DNA from: Desulfobacterales bacterium
GTDB taxonomy: Bacteria; Desulfobacterota; Desulfobulbia; Desulfobulbales; BM004
Assembly (NCBI GenBank): GCA_012974315.1
Contig: JAAXQI010000013.1
Coordinates: 1-13,644 of the forward strand
DNA length: 13,644 nt
Direction of reading: 5' to 3'
In this document: positions 1-7,818 of the stretch, one piece after another
Numbering within the stretch: the stretch's first letter is position 1
How the letters are laid out: each line of letters starts with the position of its first letter
Translations under genes and position numbers: made by a program
Notes under the pieces: generated by a model
The model's database searches: none
What the model saw: the letters and a program-made list of their open reading frames with translations, nothing else
What the model was told of the DNA's origin: nothing

Positions 1-706
1 CCTTTTTCGGAGCCGCTTTCTTTGCAGCAGGCTTTGCTTTTGCCGCAGCTTTTTTCGGAGCTGCTTTCTTTTCAGGAGCAGTTTTTGCTTCTTCCTCAGG
101 TTCAGCTGTAAGTGCTCCGGTTATTGCCTTACTCAGCTTTTCCTTTATGACTGCGTTTATGTATTCCGGGGTAAAGATAGCCTCTTTACGGATTGACTTG
201 GTAGTATTGCCGAAGACCATTCTTACCTTGCGGCTGTTCACTGCATCCAACGCCTTATCCAGCCTGGATTTCATCTCATCAGGTTCAATACCTTCAGATT
301 GACCAAGGGGACCAAGCTCTTTTATCTTGTTTGTAAACTCGGTTATAAGTTTGACAAAACGGGGTGCTTCAGCAGCTGAAGCCCATTTTAGTGAGAATCT
401 TTCAGGGTTGACTCCGATCTCTTCAAGTACATTAGAGACCAAAGCATTCATTCCCATTGCATCGTAATTACCTACCTGGTAATGACATTCACCGAGTTGT
501 CAGCCTCCGGTGAAAATGCCGGCAGCCCCTTCCACAAAGCCCCTGAGGACAAAGGAGGGATCGATCCGACCAGTGCACATAACCCTGATGGTACGCAGGT
601 TGGGTGGATACTGGTAGCGTGATACGCCTGCCGCATCAGCAGCAGCATAGCAACACCAGTTGCACAGAAATCCAAGGATACTCGGGTTGTACTCTTCCTT
701 GCTCAT
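1..706 (-). CDS. mvhD: MvhD/FrhD-type hydrogenase iron-sulfur subunit, predicted selenoprotein (partial, runs off left edge)
   Basis: Small [2Fe-2S] protein of the MvhD/FrhD family, which passes electrons between a hydrogenase or dehydrogenase and an HdrA flavoprotein. The start ATG (706-704) has an AAAGG ribosome site six bases upstream. Conserved family features are CNWCCY (residues 15-20), RVMCTGRIDP (41-50) and GG-x-QLGECHYQVGN (67-80). The x at residue 69, normally a conserved Cys, is an in-frame TGA (502-500). The frame continues past it with clear homology (C74, H75), then 165 more codons with no stop to the window edge, so it is read as selenocysteine. Residues 140-199 lie beyond the usual family length of roughly 140, and from about 200 the tail is rich in Lys, Ala and Pro. 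It follows hdrA after 58 bases, so the two are probably co-transcribed. Automated callers would end it at 500. The family is certain; Sec insertion is inferred. Confidence 0.88.
467..483 (-). promoter_or_regulatory. Candidate bacterial SECIS hairpin for mvhD Sec69
   Basis: On the minus strand, 16 bases after the TGA at 502-500, ATTACC pairs perfectly with GGTAAT across a five-base AGGTA loop. A short stem with a GG-U loop, placed within the coding region just after the UGA, is the form of bacterial SECIS elements that bind SelB (compare the AGGUCU loop of E. coli fdhF). The loop GG falls 24-25 bases after the UGA, slightly further than in fdhF. Pairing was worked out by eye, with no folding calculation. 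Confidence 0.7.
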
Positions 707-764
707 TTTCTATCCTTTAATCATGTTATAAATGATGCATTCTAAACAGCCTTATGATACCAGA

Positions 765-3700
765 TTAAGCTGCCTCTTTTTCTTTAATGCCACTACCAAA
801 TGCTTCAATCTGTGAATTTATCTGTTCGTTGGTAAAACCGCCCATGGAGATTGCAAAAGTAGGACAATGTGAAGCACAGATGCCGCAAGCTTTACATGAG
901 GCCACAATTGTTTCGGCCTTAGGCTTGTTGTTTTCATCTTTCACCATCTGGATGGCCTGATATGGGCAGAGACTGGTGCACAATCGACATCCGATACAGG
1001 TTCCCTTGTCAACATTAGAGACAATCGGATCAACCGTGACATAACCTTTAACCAGTGGCATGGCTGCCTTGGCTGATGCAGCCTGTGCCTGGACAATAAT
1101 TTCATTCACCGGCTTGGGTGAATGGGCCAGTCCGCAGACATAAACTCCGGCGACGGGAAGCTCTACCGGGCGCAGTTTAACATGGGCTTCCAGGAAAAAT
1201 TTATCAGCTGTAACCGGCACTTTCAACAATTTGCTTAATGTATCAGTCTCTTCAGGCACCATGCCGACACTTAAGGCCACCATCTGAGGATTCATGGTTA
1301 TATCGTCCTGCAGGATGGGATCAAAGAAGGAAACCGTAATCTTGCCGCCTTTTTCAGCGAATGAAGGTTTATTGTCCATTTCATAAGGTATGAAGAGAAC
1401 GCCCTTCTGCCTTGCTTCCTGGTATAAATCTTCAGCATAACCGTAGGTCCTGATATCCCTGTAAAGCATAATTACCTGGGAGTCAGGATTTATCTTCTTG
1501 ATCGTGAGCGCGTTTTCAACAGCAGTTGTACAGCAGGTCTTGGAACAGTAATTCAGGTCATCACCGCGGGAACCGGCACACTGGATCATAACAACTGATT
1601 TTGGTGCACGGCTTTTACCTTTTCCTTCAAGCTGCAGAGCCAATTCACTCTGGGTAACGATATTTTGGGAATATTTGACTGTATTGCCAAGAACGGTTTC
1701 CGGGCGGTGTTCATTGGCGCCGGTGGCAATGATTATGACACCGTGATCCAGGGTAGTCTCTTTAACTTTCGCACCTTTTCCTGAACTGATGATTGAGGAA
1801 AAATTGCCGACAAAACCGCTGGTTTGTTGTAATTCTGAATTTGTATAAACCGTAACAAGTTTGTTCTTTTTAACCTGAGCAATAAGTTCTTTGGTATGGT
1901 CCAGTTTCTTGTAGTTACCACCAAGGGTGTCCTGTTTTTCAACCAGGGCGCAGTTAAAACCCTGGTCCGCCAGGTTCAAGGCTGCAGTCAAACCACCGAT
2001 ACCACCGCCAACAACAAGACCGGATTTAGTAACCGGAACAGTCTGTTCAGGCAGAGGTTGAATATGCCTTGCCTTGGCTACAGCCATACGAACAAGATCT
2101 TTTGATTTGTCAGTAGCTGCATCAGGCTCATTGGCATGCACCCATGAACATTGATCCCTGATATTAACCATTTCAAAGAGGGAACGATTTAAACCCGCAT
2201 CCTTGAGAGTCTCCTGAAAAAGAGGCTCATGGGTCCTGGGTGAACAGGCCGCGATTACAACACGGTTGAGATTGTGCTCCTTGATTTTATCTTTGAGTAC
2301 CTCCTGGGCATCCTGGGAGCAGCTGTAAAGACTTTCCGTATAGTAGACCACTCCATCCATATCACCGGCATAATCGCTTACTTTCGGTACATCTACAACT
2401 GAACTAATGTTAATCCCGCAATGACAGACGAAAACCCCGATTCGTACGTCGTCTCCCATTTCTTTCTCATCCGGGTAAGTTTTGTGGATAAGACTCTTGC
2501 CGCGTTGTTTTTTAATAAGTCCTGCAGCAATTCCAGCAGCACCGCTTGATTGTGTGACAGATTCGGGTATATCCATAGGGCCGTTAAAGGCACCGGCAAC
2601 AAGAATTCCATCTTTGCTGGTGGCAAGTGGTGTAAAGGTGTCTGTAGCACAGAAATCGTACTTATTGAGCTTGAATCCGCCCATATCTGCAAGCTTCTGG
2701 GCATCCGGAGGAGATTCAAGTCCAACGGAAAGGACAACCATGTCAAACGGCTTAAAGTTGTGTTTGCCATCTAATGTAGAATAGGTGAGTCGCAGATGGT
2801 CACCCCAAGGCATAATATCTGCCACTTTTGCCCGTACAAATTTAATACCTTTATCCAGGGCACGTTTCTGGGCGGCATCAAAATCTTTACCCTGGGTCCG
2901 GATATCCATATAGTAAACAGTGATGTCCGCTTCAGGGTTATGCTCTTTGGCTACCATGGCTTCCTTGATCGCATACATACAGCAAACAGAGGAGCAATAA
3001 CCGTTATTACAGCCGATATCCCTTGATCCTACACATTGGATAAAGGCAATTTTGTGAGGATGCCGGTTGTCGGAAAGGCAACGTACTTCGCCAGCAAATG
3101 GTCCGGAAGGATTGAGGAGTCTTTCAAATTCAATACTGGTAACCACGTCAGGATGTTTACCATAACTGTACTTGGCAAGGGTCTCTTCAGAAATGCGGCC
3201 AAAACCAGGGGACATGATTACAGCACCAACTTCCAGGGTCATTTCTTCAGGTTGCTGGCTGAAATCAATGGCTTTGCTCTGGCAAACCGGTACGCAGATC
3301 TGGCAGGTATCATGGGTAAGATGCAGACAGCTGCGAGGATCAATATAGTATGTTGCCGGGACAGCCTGGGGATAATCGATGTGAATAGGACGGGTTATGT
3401 TCAAACCTTCATTGTAGTCATCTTCCTGGTGCCGTGGACAATAAGTGGTGCAGAGCCCACAGGCCGTGCAGTCATCTGCATTGATATAGCGAGGACGCTG
3501 TACAATATCAGCTTTGAAACTACCCGGTTTTCCCTTCAGGGAAATCAAATCAGCATTAGTAAGAATTTCGATATTTGGAGACCGACCGGCCTCAACCAAC
3601 TTGGGCGCCAGGATTCAGAGCGAACAGTCGTTGGTCGGGAAAGTCTTGTCCAGTTGAGCCATTACACCGCCGATGGCAGGCGATTTCTCAACCAGGTAGA

Positions 3701-3803
3701 CATAGTACCCCAAATCGGTCAGGTCGAGAGCTGCCTGGACCCCGGCGATACCGCCGCCCAGGACCATAACTGTCCCTTCCCTGCTCTTTTTAGCTTTAGC
3801 CAT
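765..3803 (-). CDS. hdrA: HdrA-like double-module FAD/iron-sulfur oxidoreductase, predicted selenoprotein
   Basis: Cytoplasmic flavin electron-transfer protein of the heterodisulfide reductase A family, 1012 residues if the in-frame TGA at 3617-3615 is read as Sec63. Module 1 has the FAD motif GGGIAG (16-21), LDKTFPTNDCSL-Sec (51-63, Cys in ordinary HdrA), an Fe-S motif C112/C115/C118/C122, further cysteines 159-174, and a Cys-rich CVGSRD...CC stretch (257-275). Module 2 has VCHCG (459-463), a second FAD motif GGGIGG (599-604), a second Cys-rich stretch (742-758) and a C-terminal two-cluster ferredoxin (C936-C946, C970-C980). Module 2 has no Cys or Sec at the place matching residue 63. The start is ATG at 3803, six bases after a GGAG site; a TTG at 3815 overlaps that site. 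Automated calling would split this into 66- and 944-residue pieces. With mvhD downstream it looks like an electron-confurcating or bifurcating unit, but hdrB and hdrC are not here. Confidence 0.9.
3586..3611 (-). promoter_or_regulatory. Candidate SECIS hairpin for hdrA Sec63
   Basis: Starting three bases after the TGA (3617-3615) on the minus strand, CTGG can pair with CCGG (one G-U), then across a small asymmetric interior bulge CC pairs with GG and CAA with TTG (one bulged A), leaving a GTTGG loop. The loop GG is 18-19 bases after the UGA, close to the spacing in E. coli fdhF. The stem is less regular than the one in mvhD, so this is weaker. Pairing was judged by eye. Confidence 0.5.
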
Positions 3804-3809
3804 AACTTT

Positions 3810-3813
3810 CTCC
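3810..3813 (-). promoter_or_regulatory. Ribosome binding site that fixes the hdrA start
   Basis: GGAG on the minus strand, six bases before the ATG at 3803-3801. It overlaps the in-frame TTG at 3815-3813, so TTG cannot be the start and the protein begins MAKAKKSREG. Confidence 0.75.
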
Positions 3814-3840
3814 AATTACTCTAACTGGTTCTATAGAATT

Positions 3841-3864
3841 AAATCGGCCTGTTTATGCCGATTT
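3841..3864 (-). terminator. Intergenic hairpin between acsC and hdrA (possible weak terminator or mRNA processing site)
   Basis: A perfect 8-bp inverted repeat, AAATCGGC and GCCGATTT, with an eight-base loop lies 24 bases after the acsC stop and before hdrA. On the minus strand the stem is followed by an interrupted A/T stretch rather than a clean T run, so it may attenuate or define transcript ends rather than stop transcription fully. The plus strand has a better T-rich trailer but no plus-strand gene to terminate. Confidence 0.45.
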
Positions 3865-3888
3865 TGTATTTTGTAAAATGAGTCGTCT

Positions 3889-5244
3889 TTAAGCAGCTGG
3901 TTTCCATTCCTTTAAAAATGCCGGCATGTGACCTGCTTCTCTTGGACCGATTGTAATAGTCCAGTCAGGAAGTTCTTCTTCAAGTTCACCTTTGATGGAA
4001 GCGAGGTATCCTGGAATAATAAGATCACGGTGTTTCACCTTATCTGCGATGCCGCATTTATTGATAAACATGGCAATCAAATCAGCTCCAAATTTACCTG
4101 CTGCCCAGGCAGTCAATACTGATAGACCTTCCGTGTCTTTGATCAAAAGCCATGAAGGCACCCTGCTTCCCTCGATTTCACCTGCAACAATAAAGTAGGT
4201 CAAAGAGAAGTTACAGGTGATAAGGACAGGTGAGTTCTCATCAGGACCGGTGAGAGGATAGATATCCTCTTTAACAACCATGGGCCGCTGTGGATCAGTG
4301 AAGATATTCAAGCGTTCCAGCAGTAACGGGAATAATGTATCTCCCTGCAGGTCGGAAAGAATCACAATACCTGCATATTTGGCAATCAGAACCGAAGCAA
4401 CCATTACCTCCATAAGAGGATCATCGGTCATATCGCATGGAAAGGTAATTGTAGGAAATCCCAGCGGTTTAAACTTTTTGTTGATTGCTGCTCTTCGGGC
4501 CAGGACGTTGTCTTCTAAGGCAGCGCGCATGGTCCTGGCACCGGTATCAATCACCAGGTCTTTTAATCCATCTTTGATGAGCGCTTCGGATATTTCAACT
4601 GCGTCATCAATATTGGAACCAATGACACCAAGTGGGCACCCAAGTTCTTTAGCCAGGTTACCCATGGCTTCCCTGTTATCCTTATTCGCACCAAGCAGCA
4701 ATGGTTTACGGTCACCACAGGCCTTGGCTCCGGCTCCAATGGTATCCGGGTTGTCACTCATCAGAATGAGTTTTGCGTCTGGGGCATTATCGAGAACTTT
4801 CTGGACCAGAGAGGTAAAGGCTCCCTCGTCTCCTTTGCTATCTTTAATAGCTATAAGGTCGGCTTTCATGAGAACGCCGACCCTTTCAATACGAATAGAG
4901 TTGAAACGGGCAATTCTACCATCAACATCCGCATCACTCATGTCTGTGGTAATCAGGACACCAAGTCCGGTGGGGTTCTCAAAACGCCTGTCATGTCTGA
5001 ACAGGCAGGTTTCACCACCCGTAGTCATTACTGCGTCTCCTCCACCTATTTTGATAGAACGAATGGGTGGTGCAGATGCCTCGCCGATGGTTTCCTTCAC
5101 CTCATCACTGACATAAGGACATTCACCGATTTCTATCTGCCCTGCAGCCACTTTCATACCAAATGCCAGGCAGGTTGGTATACCGCATTCACCGCAGTTG
5201 GTCTTGGGCAGCATTTTGAGAATCATTATACCAGTTAATGCCAT
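3889..5244 (-). CDS. acsC: Corrinoid iron-sulfur protein large subunit (CFeSP, AcsC)
   Basis: Large subunit of the corrinoid iron-sulfur protein, which receives a methyl group from methyl-tetrahydrofolate on a cobalamin-type cofactor and hands it to acetyl-CoA synthase. It is 451 residues, close to the usual 440-450. The N-terminal domain carries the [4Fe-4S] motif NCGECGIPTC with C17, C20 and C25, then C42 in GECP, which is the electron entry used to reactivate oxidised cobalt. A TIM-barrel domain follows (GGGDAVMTTGGETCLFRH, residues 67-84) and a C-terminal corrinoid-binding domain. The ATG is seven bases after a strong GGAGG site (5256-5252). Its partner, the AcsD subunit, is not a separate gene here but the C-terminal part of the fusion protein at 10380-7819. 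It lies 113 bases after acsB in the same direction. Confidence 0.96.
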   Translation of the reverse strand: MALTGIMILKMLPKTNCGECGIPTCLAFGMKVAAGQIEIGECPYVSDEVKETIGEASAPPIRSIKIGGGDAVMTTGGETCLFRHDRRFENPTGLGVLITTDMSDADVDGRIARFNSIRIERVGVLMKADLIAIKDSKGDEGAFTSLVQKVLDNAPDAKLILMSDNPDTIGAGAKACGDRKPLLLGANKDNREAMGNLAKELGCPLGVIGSNIDDAVEISEALIKDGLKDLVIDTGARTMRAALEDNVLARRAAINKKFKPLGFPTITFPCDMTDDPLMEVMVASVLIAKYAGIVILSDLQGDTLFPLLLERLNIFTDPQRPMVVKEDIYPLTGPDENSPVLITCNFSLTYFIVAGEIEGSRVPSWLLIKDTEGLSVLTAWAAGKFGADLIAMFINKCGIADKVKHRDLIIPGYLASIKGELEEELPDWTITIGPREAGHMPAFLKEWKPAA

Positions 5245-5357
5245 CTCTTATCCTCCAGTTGTATAAGCAAATATTGAATTTTACTTTTGGTATTTTTTAA
5301 ATTAAATCTGATTAAATTGTTTCAGCTTTAATTTGTTTTCATAATTTTAATCTGCTA
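5245..5357. other. A/T-rich spacer between acsB and acsC
   Basis: 113 bases between two codirectional genes, very A/T-rich. Apart from the acsC ribosome site (5252-5256) I see no strong hairpin, promoter or small gene. It may be a site of RNA processing, but nothing in it proves that. Confidence 0.5.
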
Positions 5358-7562
5358 TTAAACAGCAGCTTCCATTTGCAATGCAGGGTGTCCTTTTTCT
5401 TTCAGGAACTTGAGAATTTCTTCTTCTGTTATTCCCTGTTCTTCAGTGGCGATCATGTCGTAGAGTTCCGGCATTCCTTCGTCTATGCAACGCTGCTTCA
5501 GTTTGTCCTTGATTTCCTCTTTGAGTATTTTGGGAATCCAGACAAGTCTTTTCAAACCGCCTTCTGCCAGGAAGAGTTTTTTACTTGTCATGAAGTGTTT
5601 ACTGACGCCCATAAAACCCGGGGTCTGCATGCCGCCGCCAGCCATACCGGCCAGAGTGGTGAACTTCATACCACTGGGCGTCATACCCGGGTAATCACGG
5701 TTGACAACCATAATACCGTTACATTGGGGGAGCATGGCGGCAATTGCCTCAAAACAGCCACAGGCGGTCATCGGGTTATTCATCAGTGAATAACAGCTGA
5801 CTTCGGGAACAGCACCGCGGGATGCCTGATTAACAAACTGATTGATACCGGTAAAATAGCCATTTGTGGGATCGGTACAATCACCTTTGTCAATTGGCTG
5901 GTTCGGACCGGTGGGATTGATCTGAAACGATGCTTTTCCGTCAAGCCAGTTATATGCACCACACATGCCGACCCGCTCCGGGGTAATTACACAGACATGG
6001 CTCGGAGCAAATGATTGGCACAGGGTGCAGGAATAAAATACTTCTTCAGTTTCATCAGTCATATTACCAAGACGCAGGTCTCGTTCTGTGTAGACTCCCT
6101 TGGCAAGTTCAACGACCTTTTCAACTTCTTCCTGTATTGTAGAAATTTTCACCTGGACCTTATCAAGGATAGCGCCAAACTCCTGGTGCAGCTTACCGTG
6201 CAGCACCTTGCCGATATCTTTAAGTGTAAAGCCTTTATCAATTGCTGCTTTCCCTATCCTTATCCACATGATGTTACGCTGTCCAATATGCATGATGCCC
6301 TGGACATAGTTAATCAGGTGATGAAACTGCCTCTCAAGAATAGGTTCAAAGTCAGACTGCATCTCACGGCCGGCAACTTCGACCAGAATCGAAATTGGCA
6401 GGTTCTGGCCTTCTTCAATATCTGACATATCAGGACCGTCAACTGTCACCAGACCGTCTTCAACCTCATCCATTTCTTTGGAGACCAGGACTTCAACACC
6501 GGTGGTCCGGCCGCCGCCCATTTCCATGTAGAGGTCGTCTTTCCTGATACGTTCACCCTCAAAGGCTGGTCCAAAGGAAAGCGGAATATCAATTTTAGTA
6601 ATGGAAACTTTGAGTCCACGAACTTCAATGGCTTTCTGTACGATTTCATCATGGGGCACATTACTCACAACATGCTCGTAGGTACAGATACCGGTTGGCA
6701 GGACTTCGGGGATATCATAATCGGAAATGGTGGGGAAACCCCAGTTGATAGCACCGGCTGCATTGGCGTACCATTCATCGCTTACCGGTCCGAAAGCCAT
6801 AACAAAGGCAAATGTCCTGTCCTTGTTATAGATGAGATTGCCTTTGTAGTCGCCCGGTTTAACACCACCAAAAGCCATGGCTACACGGCAGGCAAAACCG
6901 ATGGCAAATACGGCCGTTGTATATGACTGGCCAAAGGGGACAAGCCTGGTATTCCAACCGATCTGTACATCATTAGCAATCAGCTGTTCAGCCATGCGGA
7001 TACCATTGGAATGATCATGCATGAATATGTAGAGGTTCTTTTCCTGCAACTCAAGGGCAATCTTGCTTGCCACATCTTTATCAGCCGGGGAACCCATGAT
7101 GGCTGCAAATCCCGGGGCAGTACCATCAACAAACTCAACACCACGCTTACGGAAGATCAGGTCATCGGCAGCTCCGAGCCAGATATTTTCCCCAGTTGGG
7201 TCCTCTGTCTTGGTATAAAAATTAGGTTCATTGAGGTAGCGGATGGATTCATACATTTCCTCGGCAAAGAACGTGGCCATTCCAGCGTCCAGAGCAGGAG
7301 CCAGATAGGGAAGCCAGAGATCATCAGTTACCAGATCCGGCAAAAGATTCCTGCACTCCTGGAAGATATTCTTCATGTCACCAATTTTTTCAACCTTGTA
7401 GCCGAGCATACTGTATATGACCGGCAGAAAGTATGCTGTATTGGGAAAGGAAACCTCCTGGTCGGCACCATACTTCTTTAATGCTTCCTCATATGATTCT
7501 TCGGCCATGTCCACAATATTGTGGGCTCCCCTGATGGCAGCGGAACAGATGATTTTCGACAT
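5358..7562 (-). CDS. acsB: Acetyl-CoA synthase (CODH/ACS alpha subunit, AcsB)
   Basis: Makes acetyl-CoA from the methyl group on the corrinoid protein, CO from CooS, and CoA, at the Ni-Ni-[4Fe-4S] A-cluster; the reaction is reversible. It is 734 residues, the full bacterial form with the N-terminal domain (about 1-310) that docks on CO dehydrogenase and is absent from archaeal CdhC. The A-cluster ligands are all present: C512, C515, C524 and C534 for the [4Fe-4S] cluster, with C601-G602-C603 binding the distal nickel. These sit at a constant offset of +6 from the Moorella thermoacetica residues as I recall them (506, 509, 518, 528, 595, 597), which shows an intact and collinear active site. 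The ATG is six bases after a GAGGGAG site. It is the third pathway gene after cooS and metF-acsD, separated from the latter by 256 bases. Confidence 0.97.
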   Translation of the reverse strand: MSKIICSAAIRGAHNIVDMAEESYEEALKKYGADQEVSFPNTAYFLPVIYSMLGYKVEKIGDMKNIFQECRNLLPDLVTDDLWLPYLAPALDAGMATFFAEEMYESIRYLNEPNFYTKTEDPTGENIWLGAADDLIFRKRGVEFVDGTAPGFAAIMGSPADKDVASKIALELQEKNLYIFMHDHSNGIRMAEQLIANDVQIGWNTRLVPFGQSYTTAVFAIGFACRVAMAFGGVKPGDYKGNLIYNKDRTFAFVMAFGPVSDEWYANAAGAINWGFPTISDYDIPEVLPTGICTYEHVVSNVPHDEIVQKAIEVRGLKVSITKIDIPLSFGPAFEGERIRKDDLYMEMGGGRTTGVEVLVSKEMDEVEDGLVTVDGPDMSDIEEGQNLPISILVEVAGREMQSDFEPILERQFHHLINYVQGIMHIGQRNIMWIRIGKAAIDKGFTLKDIGKVLHGKLHQEFGAILDKVQVKISTIQEEVEKVVELAKGVYTERDLRLGNMTDETEEVFYSCTLCQSFAPSHVCVITPERVGMCGAYNWLDGKASFQINPTGPNQPIDKGDCTDPTNGYFTGINQFVNQASRGAVPEVSCYSLMNNPMTACGCFEAIAAMLPQCNGIMVVNRDYPGMTPSGMKFTTLAGMAGGGMQTPGFMGVSKHFMTSKKLFLAEGGLKRLVWIPKILKEEIKDKLKQRCIDEGMPELYDMIATEEQGITEEEILKFLKEKGHPALQMEAAV

Positions 7563-7601
7563 TGCAAACTCCCTCTAAAAATAAATCATTGTTGAATGTT
7601 G

Positions 7602-7726
7602 ATGGTGTCGCAAAAAGTTCGATCTATCGCGTCGCAGCCCATTTTTGTTCGATCGGCATACCATATGTATGGCCTCGCTCGCAAAAAAACACTGCTCCTT
7701 ATATATCAAATTTTTTGCTTAACCAT
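7602..7726. repeat. Inverted-repeat-bounded intergenic element (MITE or REP-like, putative)
   Basis: The gap between metF-acsD and acsB holds a block unlike its A/T-rich surroundings. Its ends are 22-base imperfect inverted repeats, 7602-7623 and 7705-7726, matching at 17 of 22 positions around the shared core GCAAAAA. Inside are an internal direct repeat GTTCGATC (7617-7624 and 7647-7654) and a compact hairpin at 7655-7674 (GGC-ATAC against GTAT-GCC with one bulged G and a CATAT loop). No transposase is encoded. The form fits a small non-autonomous mobile or palindromic interspersed element; whether other copies exist in the genome cannot be seen here. Confidence 0.5.
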
Positions 7727-7818
7727 TCCATTATTTTTTGTAACTTCATCAATGTTAAATGTTGGATGATTTTTTTTCAGCTCAACACTCATAAACTCAT
7801 TTACCAATCTATAGTTAC

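Noticed and set aside
3597..3617. TGA in hdrA as a frameshift or pseudogene break
   Set aside because: Both sides are in the same frame, the TGA replaces a conserved Cys exactly, flanking residues match HdrA, and the next gene has the same pattern. Recoding explains it better.
3813..3815. TTG as the hdrA start codon
   Set aside because: The TTG overlaps the GGAG ribosome site, and ATG at 3803-3801 is correctly spaced six bases from it.
3036..3824. 262-residue plus-strand frame
   Set aside because: Fully antisense to the well-supported hdrA gene, with no recognisable motif or ribosome site.
4280..5116. 278-residue plus-strand frame rich in Ser, Leu and Pro
   Set aside because: Antisense shadow of acsC; composition reflects the complement of a coding frame.
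7743..7780. Plus-strand hairpin followed by a T run resembling a terminator
   Set aside because: The stem is short, A/T-rich and bulged, and no plus-strand gene ends here.
7706..7792. 28-codon minus-strand frame between metF-acsD and acsB
   Set aside because: Weak ribosome site, ends inside the inverted-repeat arm, and no recognisable sequence; likely chance in A/T-rich DNA.
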